A DNA stretch of 64,000 bases, from contig NC_007952.1 of NCBI RefSeq assembly GCF_000013645.1, positions 2,418,001 to 2,482,000 on the forward strand. The letters are read 5' to 3'. This DNA is from Paraburkholderia xenovorans LB400 (GTDB lineage Bacteria; Pseudomonadota; Gammaproteobacteria; Burkholderiales; Burkholderiaceae). A program made the translations under genes and the position numbers. Positions 36,298-45,525 of the stretch are shown here, in pieces; position 1 is the stretch's first letter; each line of letters opens with the position of its first letter. The notes under the pieces are model-generated. The model saw nothing but the letters and a program-made list of their open reading frames with translations. It did no database searches and was not told the origin of the DNA.

Positions 36298-36624
36298 ATT
36301 TTCACGTGGTTCGTCGCGCCGCTTCTGGAGGATGACCGCGGATGGCCAGCAGCCGTGAGAGGGCGAGTCCGTAAGCGATGTCGCGGCGCAGCGGCCCCTG
36401 ATATGAGGGGCGGCCGATGCCTCGACCATTGCCTGGACGCCCGCACCCACTTTGCCGCGTCAGGTTTGCCGTGTGTTCGCATATGGAACACGCCGGCGTG
36501 CCTCATACCCGCTTATGGGCGGATTCTCTCATGCTGATCCCACAAGCCGGTATTCCGCTGAACTATATAGTACCAATGGCAGCGCCTGCGCGTGCTGGGA
36601 AAATCCGCGAGATAACGCCCGCTT
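36298..36624. other. 327-bp gap between the response regulator and the HAD gene
   Basis: No gene is supported. A small inverted repeat GCCCCT-GATATG-AGGGGC lies at 36394-36411, and an AT-rich ACTATATAGTA patch at about 36560-36570. The reading frames here lack ribosome binding sites and family features. Confidence 0.45.
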
Positions 36625-37299
36625 TTACGGCCGCGACGCTACCTCGTCCAGATGTTCCAGCAGATCGGCCGGATCGTCGTAGACCCGCAGCGCACCGGCG
36701 CGTTCGAGTTCCTCCGTGCCGTATCCGCCCGACAGCAGGCCTACGCCCAGCGCACGGCAGCGCCGCGCCGCCAGCATGTCCCAGATACTATCGCCGACCA
36801 CCACCGTGTTTTCGACGGGCACGCCGAGGCGCCCGGCCGCGGCGACGAACAGATCGGGATCCGGCTTGGCATATTTGACGTCGTCGCGCGTCACGACAAC
36901 CACCTTCGCGGGATCGACGCCCAGCGCCTCCAGATTGAGCGCCGCCGTCTCCATGCGGCCGCTGGTCGCCACCGCCCACGGCGTTCCGGCTTGCGTCAGC
37001 GCATCGAGCAAGGCCCGCGCGCCGGGCAGCGGACACACCTGCGCGCGCAATCGCTGATAGGCCGCGGCGTGAGCATGACGAAGACGCTCGACCCGCTCGG
37101 CACTGATTTCACCGTGCGTCTCGCGCAGAAGCTGATGGGTGAAGAGGCCGCCGCTCATGCCGATCTTGCGGTGAATTCGCCATACCGACAGGGGAATCCC
37201 TTCGCTGTCGAGCGCTTCTTTCCAGGCCAGAACGTGCTGGTAGACACTGTCGACCAGGGTTCCGTCGAGATCGAAGAGGAAAGACGTCTGGATTCGCAT
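36625..37299 (-). CDS. HAD-superfamily phosphatase (PGP/beta-phosphoglucomutase-like)
   Basis: This 224-residue hydrolase has motif I FLFDLDGTLVDS (nucleophile and acid Asp), motif II Ser/Thr in AVATSGR, motif III Lys in VKYAKPDPD and motif IV GDSIWDM. The cap domain is between motifs I and II. The ATG at 37297-37299 follows AGGAGCTC; an upstream extension of 41 residues is unlikely. It resembles phosphoglycolate phosphatase-type enzymes, but the substrate is not determined. Confidence 0.88.
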   Translation of the reverse strand: MRIQTSFLFDLDGTLVDSVYQHVLAWKEALDSEGIPLSVWRIHRKIGMSGGLFTHQLLRETHGEISAERVERLRHAHAAAYQRLRAQVCPLPGARALLDALTQAGTPWAVATSGRMETAALNLEALGVDPAKVVVVTRDDVKYAKPDPDLFVAAAGRLGVPVENTVVVGDSIWDMLAARRCRALGVGLLSGGYGTEELERAGALRVYDDPADLLEHLDEVASRP

Positions 37300-37472
37300 G
37301 GTGAGCTCCTGTTGATGACCACGTCCGCCAATATGCCATGTCCCGGGCTGCGCCGGTCGCGCGAATCGGGCTTCCCGTTTCACCGGTTCGAACTTCCAGA
37401 CGCGACACAGGCGACAATCCACGCTCGATGCCGTTCATGCTAGCCTCGTGACTTCCGCTAACGGGACGTTGC

Positions 37473-38264
37473 ATGAACACACCTCGATTGCGCCTTCACG
37501 GCCTGACCCGGCGACGCACGATTGCAATGCTCGCCGCCCTGTTGACGTTCTCGACGAGCGTGAACCACTCTGCCCTCGCGCAGACCGAAAACACGACCGG
37601 GGTCACGTATTCCGGCACCATCGGCGAAGTGAAGGTGGGCATGACGCTCGTTTTGCACGGCAAGGCCTTAGGCAACGGACATTACTTCTATTACCGCTAC
37701 CTCAAGGACATTGCGCTGACCGGCCGGCAATCGGGCAGCAATCTGACGTTGCAGGAAGCGAACGGCACCTTCAATCTGCACTTTGTGGGCAACGGATCGA
37801 ATGGCGACCAGCCACTCGATTTTCCGAACAGCGTGGGTCTTGCCGGCACCTGGAACGGCGGCGGAAAAACTTTGCCGGTCGAGCTCACACTCGAAGGGAC
37901 GTCACCCGCGAATGCGAATGCCGGGCATCTATACGCGATGATCACCGACGAAACGGATGAGACATTCGAGGCTCGGGCTCAGGGCTTTTATTTTGCCGCA
38001 CTGAAGGGCGACGCGAAGCAGGCCGCGCGTTTCGTTCACTTTCCGCTGCGGGTGAACTGGGGCGCTACGCATCACGAGATGATAGGTTCGGCGAATCAGC
38101 TTGCCGCCAACTGGCACCGCATATTCACGCCCAGGTATCTTGCGGCGCTACGCGATACGGCTCCGCACGATATGCCGGTTATCCGGAGCCAGTACGCGAT
38201 GCTCGGCGCCGGGCTGGCGTTCTTTACGGATAAGGGTGTCGAGGTTTTGAACGCGGAGCAGTAA
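37473..38264 (+). CDS. Secreted protein of unknown function
   Basis: This 263-residue protein has an N-terminal twin-arginine-like stretch (LTRRRTIAMLAALLTFS) followed by cleavage near SALAQ. The mature part is beta-rich with repeated Gly/Asn/Thr (VTYSGTIGEVKVGMTLVLHG). Its second half contains NWHRIFTPRYLAALRDTAPH, a pattern seen in lipoprotein-like lysozyme inhibitor/DUF domains, but I cannot name the family. It is monocistronic and ends about 100 bp before a strong bidirectional terminator. Confidence 0.75.
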   Translation: MNTPRLRLHGLTRRRTIAMLAALLTFSTSVNHSALAQTENTTGVTYSGTIGEVKVGMTLVLHGKALGNGHYFYYRYLKDIALTGRQSGSNLTLQEANGTFNLHFVGNGSNGDQPLDFPNSVGLAGTWNGGGKTLPVELTLEGTSPANANAGHLYAMITDETDETFEARAQGFYFAALKGDAKQAARFVHFPLRVNWGATHHEMIGSANQLAANWHRIFTPRYLAALRDTAPHDMPVIRSQYAMLGAGLAFFTDKGVEVLNAEQ

Positions 38265-38366
38265 GGATTGCTCGCGAATCCGGATGGCGTACTGCTGGAT
38301 GTGATCGGCTTCAGCGAAAGCGTCAACGCCACACATCGTGATGATTCGGCATTCCATCAATGCGAA

Positions 38367-38408
38367 ATCGACGCGCCGCCAATGACATTGGCGGCGCGTC
38401 GATCGTTT
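38367..38408. terminator. Bidirectional terminator between convergent genes
   Basis: An almost perfect 18-bp stem (38367-38384 with 38386-38403) is followed by CGTTTT on the plus strand and has AAA on its other flank. It serves the secreted-protein gene ending at 38264 and the minus-strand hydrolase gene ending at 38440. Confidence 0.8.
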
Positions 38409-38439
38409 TCTGCGCTGGCTGGACTGCTTGCCGGGCTAC

Positions 38440-40725
38440 TTACTGGCCCGTGTAACCGAGCGGAACAGTAGCGTTGGCCTTGGCAACCGTCGCGTTGTTC
38501 GACACGATGTACTGCGGCACCTCGGTAAGGGTCAGTGCGACCTGGCCGTTGGTGTAGGCAACCGTGCTGACATTGCCGTAACCATCGATCCTGGTCACGT
38601 TGCCCGAGGTGCCGGCATTGTCGACCCGCAGCGAATAGCTGGTCGAATAGCTCTGGCTATACGTGCCGTTGCTCGCCGGCCACTGCGCGTTGTTGTGCGT
38701 CCACGCCGCCGTCACGACCTTGCCGTTCCCCAGTTGCTGGAACGCATACGCGAAGACTCCCGACGGTGCGCCCTTGATCCGGCCCAGCGTATTCGTGCCG
38801 TCGAGAACCCGCGTCATCGTCGCGAACGCCATAGCTTCAGGCTTCGGCGAAAGGTTCGTCGCACCGAACGCGCCTTGTGCGTCGTTCAGATCGAAGAACG
38901 AGCCGTAGCCCACTTCGCCCGGATAGTCCGCACCGTAGAACAGCGTCGTGACCTGCGCACCGCCGCCAAGCACGATGATGTGCGCCCGCACGCCAACCGC
39001 CGCATGCGCGAACAACTGGTTCTGCGAAGGCACATTGGGACCGTAGTTAAGGCCCGGATCGTAGCTCACGCCGGCTTCCGTGAAGAAGAGCTTCATGTTC
39101 GGCTTGCCTGCCTGCATGACCGAGCGCAGCTGCGTCATCTGATTGTCGAGCGCGTTGGCCTGGTTCGCCGGATCCGGATCCGAGTCCTGCAATTCAGGCG
39201 GATGGGACGGATACGTACCCGCGTTCCAGTAGCCGTGCGTTGCGACCGCGTCGATGTAATTCCACAGACCGAGCGCGCCGAACTTCTGCAGATAACCCGT
39301 CGTGCAGGTATCGCAATTCGCGGCAAACGGATTGCCGGTGCCCATCACGACTGCATTCGGATCGGTCGAGTGAATGCCCTGATAGGCAGCCTTGTACATG
39401 GCGACGAAGTTCGCGTCGCTATCCGCCCAGCCGAGGCTCGGCTCCCAGGTCACCTGATAGTAGTTCTTCTGCTGGTTCGGATAATTCGCGGCGCGAATCA
39501 GGCTGGTATCGGTACCGACCTTCGCCATGAAGCTCTGGAATTCAGGCATGTTCGACGGCGCGTAGTAGCTGTCGTTGAACTGACCGGTTTTCGAATCCCA
39601 CGCCGGCAGTCCGTCGAGACGCACGATACGCATCTGGTCCGGATTGGCTTTATAGAATGGGTCGAGGTCATTCACGCTCGGCGTATACGTGTTGGGACCG
39701 TTGGGTTCCATCGCCGACACCTCACGATCATCGATCGTCCACGAGATGCCCAGCGCGTGCAGCGCGGCGATATTGCCGTTGAAGCCCTGCATGCCGAAGC
39801 GGTGCTGATCCTGATGCGCATACGTCACGGTGCCCAGTGCCGAAGCCAGATTCGGCAGTACACCGAACGTCGCAATGCCGACCGGACGCGTGCCGCTTCT
39901 CGGCAACGTACCGCCGTTCGAACGCAGCGTGGCGGTGAGTGCGCCATAGCCGGACCACGTCGACGTACACGGAATCGTGCTGGTTTGGACGCCTGCCTTG
40001 ACTGCGAAACTGCCCTGCGTCTTGATCGCGCCAGTCGAATCCGCCACTGACCAGACGACGGTATCCGCGCTCGGCGCGTTCGTCGTAATCGCCAGCTTGA
40101 AAGAGGCGTTGTTCTGGAACACGCGCAGACCGTCGGTGGTGGGCGTATCGGCACTGATCACACCGTTCGCGGTTCCGCCGGCCGTTTGCGTCGGCGTGCT
40201 GCACGACATGGTCGATGTGCCGGGAGCCGGTGCGGGTGCGGGAGCCGGGGTCGGCGTGGGAGTCGGTGTCGGAGTGGGCGTCGGAGCCGGTGTAGGAGCC
40301 GGAGCCGGCGTGGGAATTGGCGTTGGCGTCGGCGTTGGCGTCGGCGTCGGGGTCGGGGTCGGTGCCGGCGTGGGAGTGGGGGCCGGCGCAGGAGCCGGCG
40401 TCGGTGTTGCGGCCACCGCCTTAATCCAGCACGACTTGCCGTAGCCGTACGCCGGGTCTGACTGCGACACTGCGCCGACATAGCAGCCGACGCCGTTGCT
40501 GAACGTACGCGGGGCGGTCAACATCACTGACGGCGCGTTGGGCGGAACCGCACCGAACACCACCGAAGCCGTTCCGAGGAAAGAGCAGTTGCCATTCTCC
40601 TGTGCGCACAACTTGTATTGCTGTCCCGAGACCGTGATGGTTGCCTGAGCCTGCGCGCTTTCCGCGGCAAACGATGCCAACACTGTCGCTGATGCAACAC
40701 CCAATAGTTTCAAGTATCTCGTCAT
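38440..40725 (-). CDS. Secreted modular glycoside hydrolase-like protein with Pro-Thr linker
   Basis: This 761-residue protein has a signal peptide ending ESAQAQA. A Cys-containing module of about 75 residues follows (YKLCAQENGNCSF, VGCYVGAV, KSCWIKAV), then a 65-residue linker of alternating Pro with Thr/Ala (about 104-170). After a short immunoglobulin-like stretch (about 175-270) comes a TIM-barrel-like domain. Candidate clan GH-A catalytic pair: E428 in VTWEPSLGW and E550 in FFTEAGVSY, 122 residues apart. The C-terminal about 100 residues look like a beta domain. The nearest families are GH39- or GH5-like, but this is uncertain. The substrate, possibly a plant or microbial polysaccharide, is inferred. 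Confidence 0.75.
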   Translation of the reverse strand: MTRYLKLLGVASATVLASFAAESAQAQATITVSGQQYKLCAQENGNCSFLGTASVVFGAVPPNAPSVMLTAPRTFSNGVGCYVGAVSQSDPAYGYGKSCWIKAVAATPTPAPAPAPTPTPAPTPTPTPTPTPTPTPIPTPAPAPTPAPTPTPTPTPTPTPAPAPAPAPGTSTMSCSTPTQTAGGTANGVISADTPTTDGLRVFQNNASFKLAITTNAPSADTVVWSVADSTGAIKTQGSFAVKAGVQTSTIPCTSTWSGYGALTATLRSNGGTLPRSGTRPVGIATFGVLPNLASALGTVTYAHQDQHRFGMQGFNGNIAALHALGISWTIDDREVSAMEPNGPNTYTPSVNDLDPFYKANPDQMRIVRLDGLPAWDSKTGQFNDSYYAPSNMPEFQSFMAKVGTDTSLIRAANYPNQQKNYYQVTWEPSLGWADSDANFVAMYKAAYQGIHSTDPNAVVMGTGNPFAANCDTCTTGYLQKFGALGLWNYIDAVATHGYWNAGTYPSHPPELQDSDPDPANQANALDNQMTQLRSVMQAGKPNMKLFFTEAGVSYDPGLNYGPNVPSQNQLFAHAAVGVRAHIIVLGGGAQVTTLFYGADYPGEVGYGSFFDLNDAQGAFGATNLSPKPEAMAFATMTRVLDGTNTLGRIKGAPSGVFAYAFQQLGNGKVVTAAWTHNNAQWPASNGTYSQSYSTSYSLRVDNAGTSGNVTRIDGYGNVSTVAYTNGQVALTLTEVPQYIVSNNATVAKANATVPLGYTGQ
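40215..40415. repeat. Low-complexity tandem repeat encoding the Pro-Thr linker
   Basis: Degenerate 6-bp units (GGCGTC/GGAGTC/GGTGCC variants on the plus strand) encode Pro-Thr and Pro-Ala pairs of the hydrolase linker. The length could vary by slippage while keeping frame. Confidence 0.85.
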
Positions 40726-41863
40726 TGTCCGTAAATTTCGCTAAAAGCAGGTTTTCCCCGGGGATTCAGCAAGATCGATTAGTCGTCCCGCTTTGGCGTT
40801 ATCGAGTACTGAGAGAGGTGAAGCCTGAGAACGCGCTGACCGCGTTCATTGCTGATGAAACTTAAGCCTCGATGTGCCGCAATCCGGCGGCGGTCGCACC
40901 AGCCGTCCGCCTGCGTGCTGACTATCGCCAACAACAGCACGATCAGCATTGCCACCCTTCCTATCTGGCAAACATCTATTTATTACGTAATGCTTACTAT
41001 TTCGTTGAACGACGATCTCTCGATAAATCGCTATCAACATCTGCATATGGAATTTCGATGCAGCCAATCGGGCGTAACGCGCACCAGAATCAGACCGTAC
41101 GCACCGATTGCGTGAAATCTCCGTCGGCTTCCTGACCGGGATAAAACATCTCGCCGATCGCCCGACCGGAACACATCACAAGGGATTCATACATGCCGCC
41201 AATGCGGCTGGAACATCTACCGAGGCTCGCAGACAGTCAGGCGCACCTCATTTTTGACAAACAGATTTCGCACCAGCACGTGTAGTCCAGAAATTAAGGA
41301 TGACGAATAATCAACCCAACTTCTTTTCGTTCACCGTTGACAGTCCGTTATTGATGTGGACCCGTCGGCTCGACAGCGAGCGAGGTGCATCCTCGCCTTG
41401 CGATTCGGGTTCGGAACCCAAAAACGCCATTGATCCGTGGATCAGCCACGCTCGATCGCGCGCAACGAGATGCGCCGAATTCGAAGCGCGCCGCTTTTCC
41501 GCCACCCTGCTTTATGTACAAAAGCAGTTCCAATGACGGGCGGCAACCCTTGCCGTAACTGTTACAGCGGCGACGGCACTCAGCCATATCTCCGGTATTA
41601 GTTACAGAAGTTTTTGGCAGACGAATTATAAACGTTTCATCCGCGTAACGTGCCGCGTTTACGGGCGATAAGTGATAACTGCGAATAAGTGGCAGACGAT
41701 GCGGCCGGAGATTTTCCAAACAGGCGTGAATGGAAAAACTCCGCCTCTTGGCGAGGCGGAAAACGTACATCTTTGATTCGTCAGTCGATTGAGGGCGTTT
41801 TCTTTGAGCCGAATCCCGGCTATGCAATTTTTATATTGGTAATACGAATCTGCCTCAACCGTC
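40726..41863. other. 1.1-kb stretch without a supported gene
   Basis: This is the longest gap in the window and is clearly AT-richer than its surroundings. Short frames at 40849-41115 and 41300-41536 lack family features; the second starts right behind TAAGGA but has odd composition. The far end holds the msrA terminator at 41734-41764. The stretch may be the control region of the hydrolase gene, a degraded gene or transferred DNA. Confidence 0.5.
41734..41764 (-). terminator. Rho-independent terminator after msrA
   Basis: On the minus strand the 8-bp stem TCCGCCTC/GAGGCGGA with a 5-nt loop is followed by GTTTTTCC. It starts 100 bp after the msrA stop. Confidence 0.75.
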
Positions 41864-42604
41864 CTATTGCGCAGACGTAGCGAGCAACACCGGATCGTTG
41901 CGATAAAGATCCGGGAACATCCGCTTGAGATCGGCCACCTTCGGCAGATCGTTGATTGCGATGTACGGGTAGTCCGGATGCAACGCGAGGAAGTTCTGGT
42001 GATAGTTCTCCGCCGGATAGAAGCCCTTGAAGTTCTCCACACGCGTTACGACCGGCGCGGAAAACACATGTGCGTTATCGAGTTGTGCGATATACGACTG
42101 GGCGATGCCGCGCTGCATTGCATTCACGGGAAAAATCGCCGAGCGATATTGCGTGCCGTGGTCAGGACCCTGATAGTTGAGCTCGGTAGGATTGTGCGCG
42201 ACCGAGAAGAATATCTGCAGCAGACGTCCATACGTGATCTGCGTCGGATCGTAAGTAATCCGCACCGACTCCGCGTGTCCCGTATCCCCCTCGCTGACGG
42301 TTTCGTATTGCGCCGTGGAAGCGGCGCCGCCGCTGTAACCCGAGGCGACCTCCTTCACACCGCGCACGTGTTCGAACACGCCCTGCACGCCCCAGAAGCA
42401 GCCTCCCGCGAACACTGCCGTTTCACTATGCGTCGCGGCGGCTTTTTCGTCCTGCATGGGAGCTGGAATCTTTGTGGCGGCCTCGGCCGAATGCGCGAGG
42501 TGCTGCGCGGCCGCGACGCCCAAAGCAACCACGACGAGACCTGTGAGCCGAGTGACGGAAAAACGCTTCCGCAGCGACGCTATGCCAGTGTTTATCGTGC
42601 GCAT
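41864..42604 (-). CDS. msrA: Peptide methionine sulfoxide reductase A, exported, single-cysteine
   Basis: This 246-residue MsrA reduces methionine-S-sulfoxide in proteins. The catalytic motif GCFWG is at 68-72 (Cys69), and EGDTGHAESV and Glu/Tyr residues of the pocket are present. An N-terminal hydrophobic segment (about 20-42, ending AEAA) points to export to the periplasm. No other cysteine occurs, so the resolving Cys of most MsrA proteins is missing. The ATG at 42602-42604 has AAGGA 9 nt upstream, whereas the in-frame TTG before it is too close. It follows the CcdA-thioredoxin gene by 53 bp. Confidence 0.92.
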   Translation of the reverse strand: MRTINTGIASLRKRFSVTRLTGLVVVALGVAAAQHLAHSAEAATKIPAPMQDEKAAATHSETAVFAGGCFWGVQGVFEHVRGVKEVASGYSGGAASTAQYETVSEGDTGHAESVRITYDPTQITYGRLLQIFFSVAHNPTELNYQGPDHGTQYRSAIFPVNAMQRGIAQSYIAQLDNAHVFSAPVVTRVENFKGFYPAENYHQNFLALHPDYPYIAINDLPKVADLKRMFPDLYRNDPVLLATSAQ

Positions 42605-42657
42605 GATGGTCAATCCTTGAGATCGGGTTAGAGTTGAACGAGGCCGCTCATGCCGGC

Positions 42658-44526
42658 TTATCCGAACGTGAAGGCAAATGCCTGCACACCCGGGTCGAGA
42701 AATTCGATCGAGAAGGTGCGGTCCGCGACCTCGCCGCTTTGCCGCACCAGTTGATACAGACGCTGCCCGGTTACGGTGCCGCTGCCATCGGGCGCGATGT
42801 CCGTGCCGTGCGAAGCGCCCGGCGCGGCACCGTCGACGCTCACGCGAAACCGCACCGGCTTGCCGTCCTTACCTGGACCGAGCACCAGATGCAGATCGCG
42901 CGCATGAAAGCGATACACAATCCGTCCCGACGCGGCAGCGAGCGTGGCGTGCTCCGCGCCCACATTCCATGATCCGGCGAGCCCCCATTCGTCGACGCCG
43001 GGCTGCGACGGAGCCGCATAGGTGTGCGTCCTGTCCTCGACTTCCCCGCCCGGCGACGCGAAGTTCTCCGCCCGCTGATAACCGACATAGGTCTCCGGCG
43101 ATTGCATGTCGGCGTTGTCCGCGGCGGCCTGCACGCCCTGCGCGCCGGCGTTCGCAATCCCGATTGCAACCTTCGACGCATCCGCGTGGCCTGCTTCGGT
43201 CAGCAATTGCTGGATCACCTTTTCGGACTCCGCATAGTCGCCTTCGCCGAAATGGTGATAGCGGATCTGCCCTCTGGCATCGACGAAATAGTGTGCGGGC
43301 CAGTACTGGTTATTCAGAGCGCGCCAGATCGCGTAGTTGTTGTCGATCGCCACGGGGTAGTCGACGCCCAGGTCATGCACGGCCTTCTTCACGTTGTCGA
43401 TATTACGCTCGAAGGCGAATTCCGGCGCGTGCACGCCAATCACGACGAGCCCCTGATCCTTGTATTTCTGCGCCCACGCTTTGACATACGGCAGCGAACG
43501 CAGACAGTTGATGCACGAGTAAGTCCAGAAATCGATCAGCACGACTTTGCCGCGCAAATCCTGCAACGTGAGCGGCGGCGAATTGAGCCATTGGACCGCG
43601 CCATCCAGCGGGGGCAGCACACCTTCGACCGGCAGCGGCGCCACATTAGCGACGGCGCGCATCATCGCGCCGCCGGACATCGCGGCAGCGGCCGGTTCGG
43701 TGTTAGTGGCGGACCCCGTCGCCGGGCCGGCGCTTTTCATCGCGCCGCTGCCGGATATGTCCGACGGATTTCCGGCAACCGGCGATGTGCTCGCCGCCGT
43801 GTTCGGCGAAAGCTTGTCGACGAGTCTCTGCTCAAGTCCGCCGGTCGCGACCGTCGTGACACGGGCGAGCACGCCGGTGTCGAAACCGAGTGCGATCGCA
43901 GCCACGCCGCCCAGCATCGCCACGCCGATTCCGCGGCGAATCCATTCGCCCGCACCCAATGAACGCTTCATTGCCGTGAACACCTTGCCGCCGATCAGCA
44001 GCGCCACCGCCAGCGACGTCGCGGCGCCGGCCGCATAAGCCGCCAGCAGCAGCGTGGTGCCGACGCTCGCACCGCGCAGTGCCGCGCCGGTCAGCACGAG
44101 ACCGAGAATCGGACCGGCGCACGGCGCCCACAGCAGCCCGGTGGCAATGCCAAGCAGAAACGACGAACCCGCGCGGATCTGCTGGCCGTCGGCCTGCGCG
44201 AAATCGGACAAGCGATTGCCGGCGCGGACGAGCGGCCGCATCAGATGATCGGCGAAGCGTGGGAACAGCAACGTCAGCCCGAAAATCGCGAGCAGCGCGA
44301 TAGCCAGCCAGCGGCCATACTGGTTGGCTTGCGTCACCCAGCCGCCGCCCACGGCGGCAAGCGTCGCGACAATGGCGAACGTCAGCGCCATGCCCGCGAG
44401 CAAGGGCAAGCCGCTGCGCACGAAAGGCTGATCGGCGCGTGCGAAAACAAACGGCAGCACCGGCAGGATGCACGGGCTGAGAATGGTAAGAGCACCGCCG
44501 AGATAGGCGAGAACGATGAGTAGCAT
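42658..44526 (-). CDS. DipZ-like CcdA-thioredoxin fusion protein
   Basis: This 622-residue membrane protein moves reducing power across the inner membrane. Residues 1-240 form a CcdA-type domain with Cys19 in LSPCILPVLPF and a second Cys in WAPCAGPILG. After an Ala/Ser/Pro-rich linker, a periplasmic thioredoxin-like domain (about 310-460) carries C338-I-N-C341 (SYSCINCLRSL). The last about 120 residues form a beta-rich domain like that of mycobacterial DipZ. The ATG at 44524-44526 gives the family start; longer in-frame extensions are not supported. It probably feeds the adjacent MsrA. Confidence 0.88.
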   Translation of the reverse strand: MLLIVLAYLGGALTILSPCILPVLPFVFARADQPFVRSGLPLLAGMALTFAIVATLAAVGGGWVTQANQYGRWLAIALLAIFGLTLLFPRFADHLMRPLVRAGNRLSDFAQADGQQIRAGSSFLLGIATGLLWAPCAGPILGLVLTGAALRGASVGTTLLLAAYAAGAATSLAVALLIGGKVFTAMKRSLGAGEWIRRGIGVAMLGGVAAIALGFDTGVLARVTTVATGGLEQRLVDKLSPNTAASTSPVAGNPSDISGSGAMKSAGPATGSATNTEPAAAAMSGGAMMRAVANVAPLPVEGVLPPLDGAVQWLNSPPLTLQDLRGKVVLIDFWTYSCINCLRSLPYVKAWAQKYKDQGLVVIGVHAPEFAFERNIDNVKKAVHDLGVDYPVAIDNNYAIWRALNNQYWPAHYFVDARGQIRYHHFGEGDYAESEKVIQQLLTEAGHADASKVAIGIANAGAQGVQAAADNADMQSPETYVGYQRAENFASPGGEVEDRTHTYAAPSQPGVDEWGLAGSWNVGAEHATLAAASGRIVYRFHARDLHLVLGPGKDGKPVRFRVSVDGAAPGASHGTDIAPDGSGTVTGQRLYQLVRQSGEVADRTFSIEFLDPGVQAFAFTFG

Positions 44527-44778
44527 GGCGATTCCGAACGTTCGTGTAAGTCGGTTACAGTGGGCACGCGGGCTCGGGCGGCAGCCGGCGTACAGTTCAT
44601 CCAGGGCCTGATATTGCGGAAAGTGCCCACATGCTAGAGCGCCACCCATCCCGAAGTCCTCACGAAAAGTTAAATTAAATGTGATAACTCGCTGCCGGGA
44701 AATTTTGCACAATGACGCAATGGCCGCCTTTCCCGGTCCTGCTTTTGAACCACACCCTGAACCGCCGCTGAAGCCAAC

Positions 44779-45525
44779 ATGGACAATCCGAAGCGCATCC
44801 TGATCGTCGAAGACGACGTCGACATTGCCAACGTGCTGAGCCTTCATTTGCGCGACGAGCGCTATGAAGTCGTGCATAGTGCCGACGGCAATGAAGGGCT
44901 GCGTCTGCTGGAACAGGGCGGCTGGGATGCGCTGATTCTCGATCTGATGCTGCCCGGCGTCGACGGACTGGAAATCTGCCGGCGCGCCCGCGCGATGACA
45001 CGCTATACGCCGATCATCATCACCAGCGCGCGTTCGAGCGAGGTGCACCGTATTCTCGGCCTCGAACTGGGCGCGGACGACTATCTCGCCAAGCCGTTCT
45101 CCGTGCTGGAACTGGTGGCGCGCGTCAAGGCTCTGCTGCGCCGCGTCGACGCCCTCGCGAAAGATTCGCGGATCGAAGCCGGCAATCTGCGGATTGCCGG
45201 GCTCTCGATCGATCCGCTCACGCGCGAGGCGGCCGCCAACGGCAAGCCGATCGAACTCACACCGCGCGAATTCGACCTGCTGTATTACTTCGCGCAGCAT
45301 CCCGGCAAGGTGTTCTCGCGAATGGACCTGCTCAATGCCGTGTGGGGCTATCAGCACGAGGGCTACGAGCACACCGTCAACACGCATATCAACCGGCTGC
45401 GCGCGAAGATCGAGGCCGATCCGGCCCAGCCCGAGCGCATCCTGACCGTCTGGGGACGCGGCTACAAGCTCGCCGTGCCTGGAGAGACACCCGCGCCCAC
45501 CGGCGCACCGAAGGACGCATCGTGA
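44779..45525 (+). CDS. OmpR-family response regulator
   Basis: This 248-residue regulator has a receiver domain (pocket EDD at 11-13, phospho-acceptor Asp in LILDLMLPG, Thr/Ser in ITSARS, Lys in LAKPFS). A winged-helix DNA-binding domain follows (about 150-235, LTPREFDLLYYFAQHPG and the HTVNTHINRLRAKIE recognition region). It overlaps the start of the kinase gene by 4 bp. Gene order and divergence from the DipZ-like gene suggest envelope stress sensing, but targets are unknown. Confidence 0.93.
   Translation: MDNPKRILIVEDDVDIANVLSLHLRDERYEVVHSADGNEGLRLLEQGGWDALILDLMLPGVDGLEICRRARAMTRYTPIIITSARSSEVHRILGLELGADDYLAKPFSVLELVARVKALLRRVDALAKDSRIEAGNLRIAGLSIDPLTREAAANGKPIELTPREFDLLYYFAQHPGKVFSRMDLLNAVWGYQHEGYEHTVNTHINRLRAKIEADPAQPERILTVWGRGYKLAVPGETPAPTGAPKDAS

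Noticed and set aside
40215..40415. Repeat tract that could suggest a CRISPR-like array
   Set aside because: It is a continuous in-frame Pro-Thr coding repeat without spacers and lies inside a secreted protein gene.
41300..41536. 78-codon frame in the 1.1-kb gap
   Set aside because: A TAAGGA sits directly against the ATG and the protein has no recognisable features; support is too weak to call a gene.
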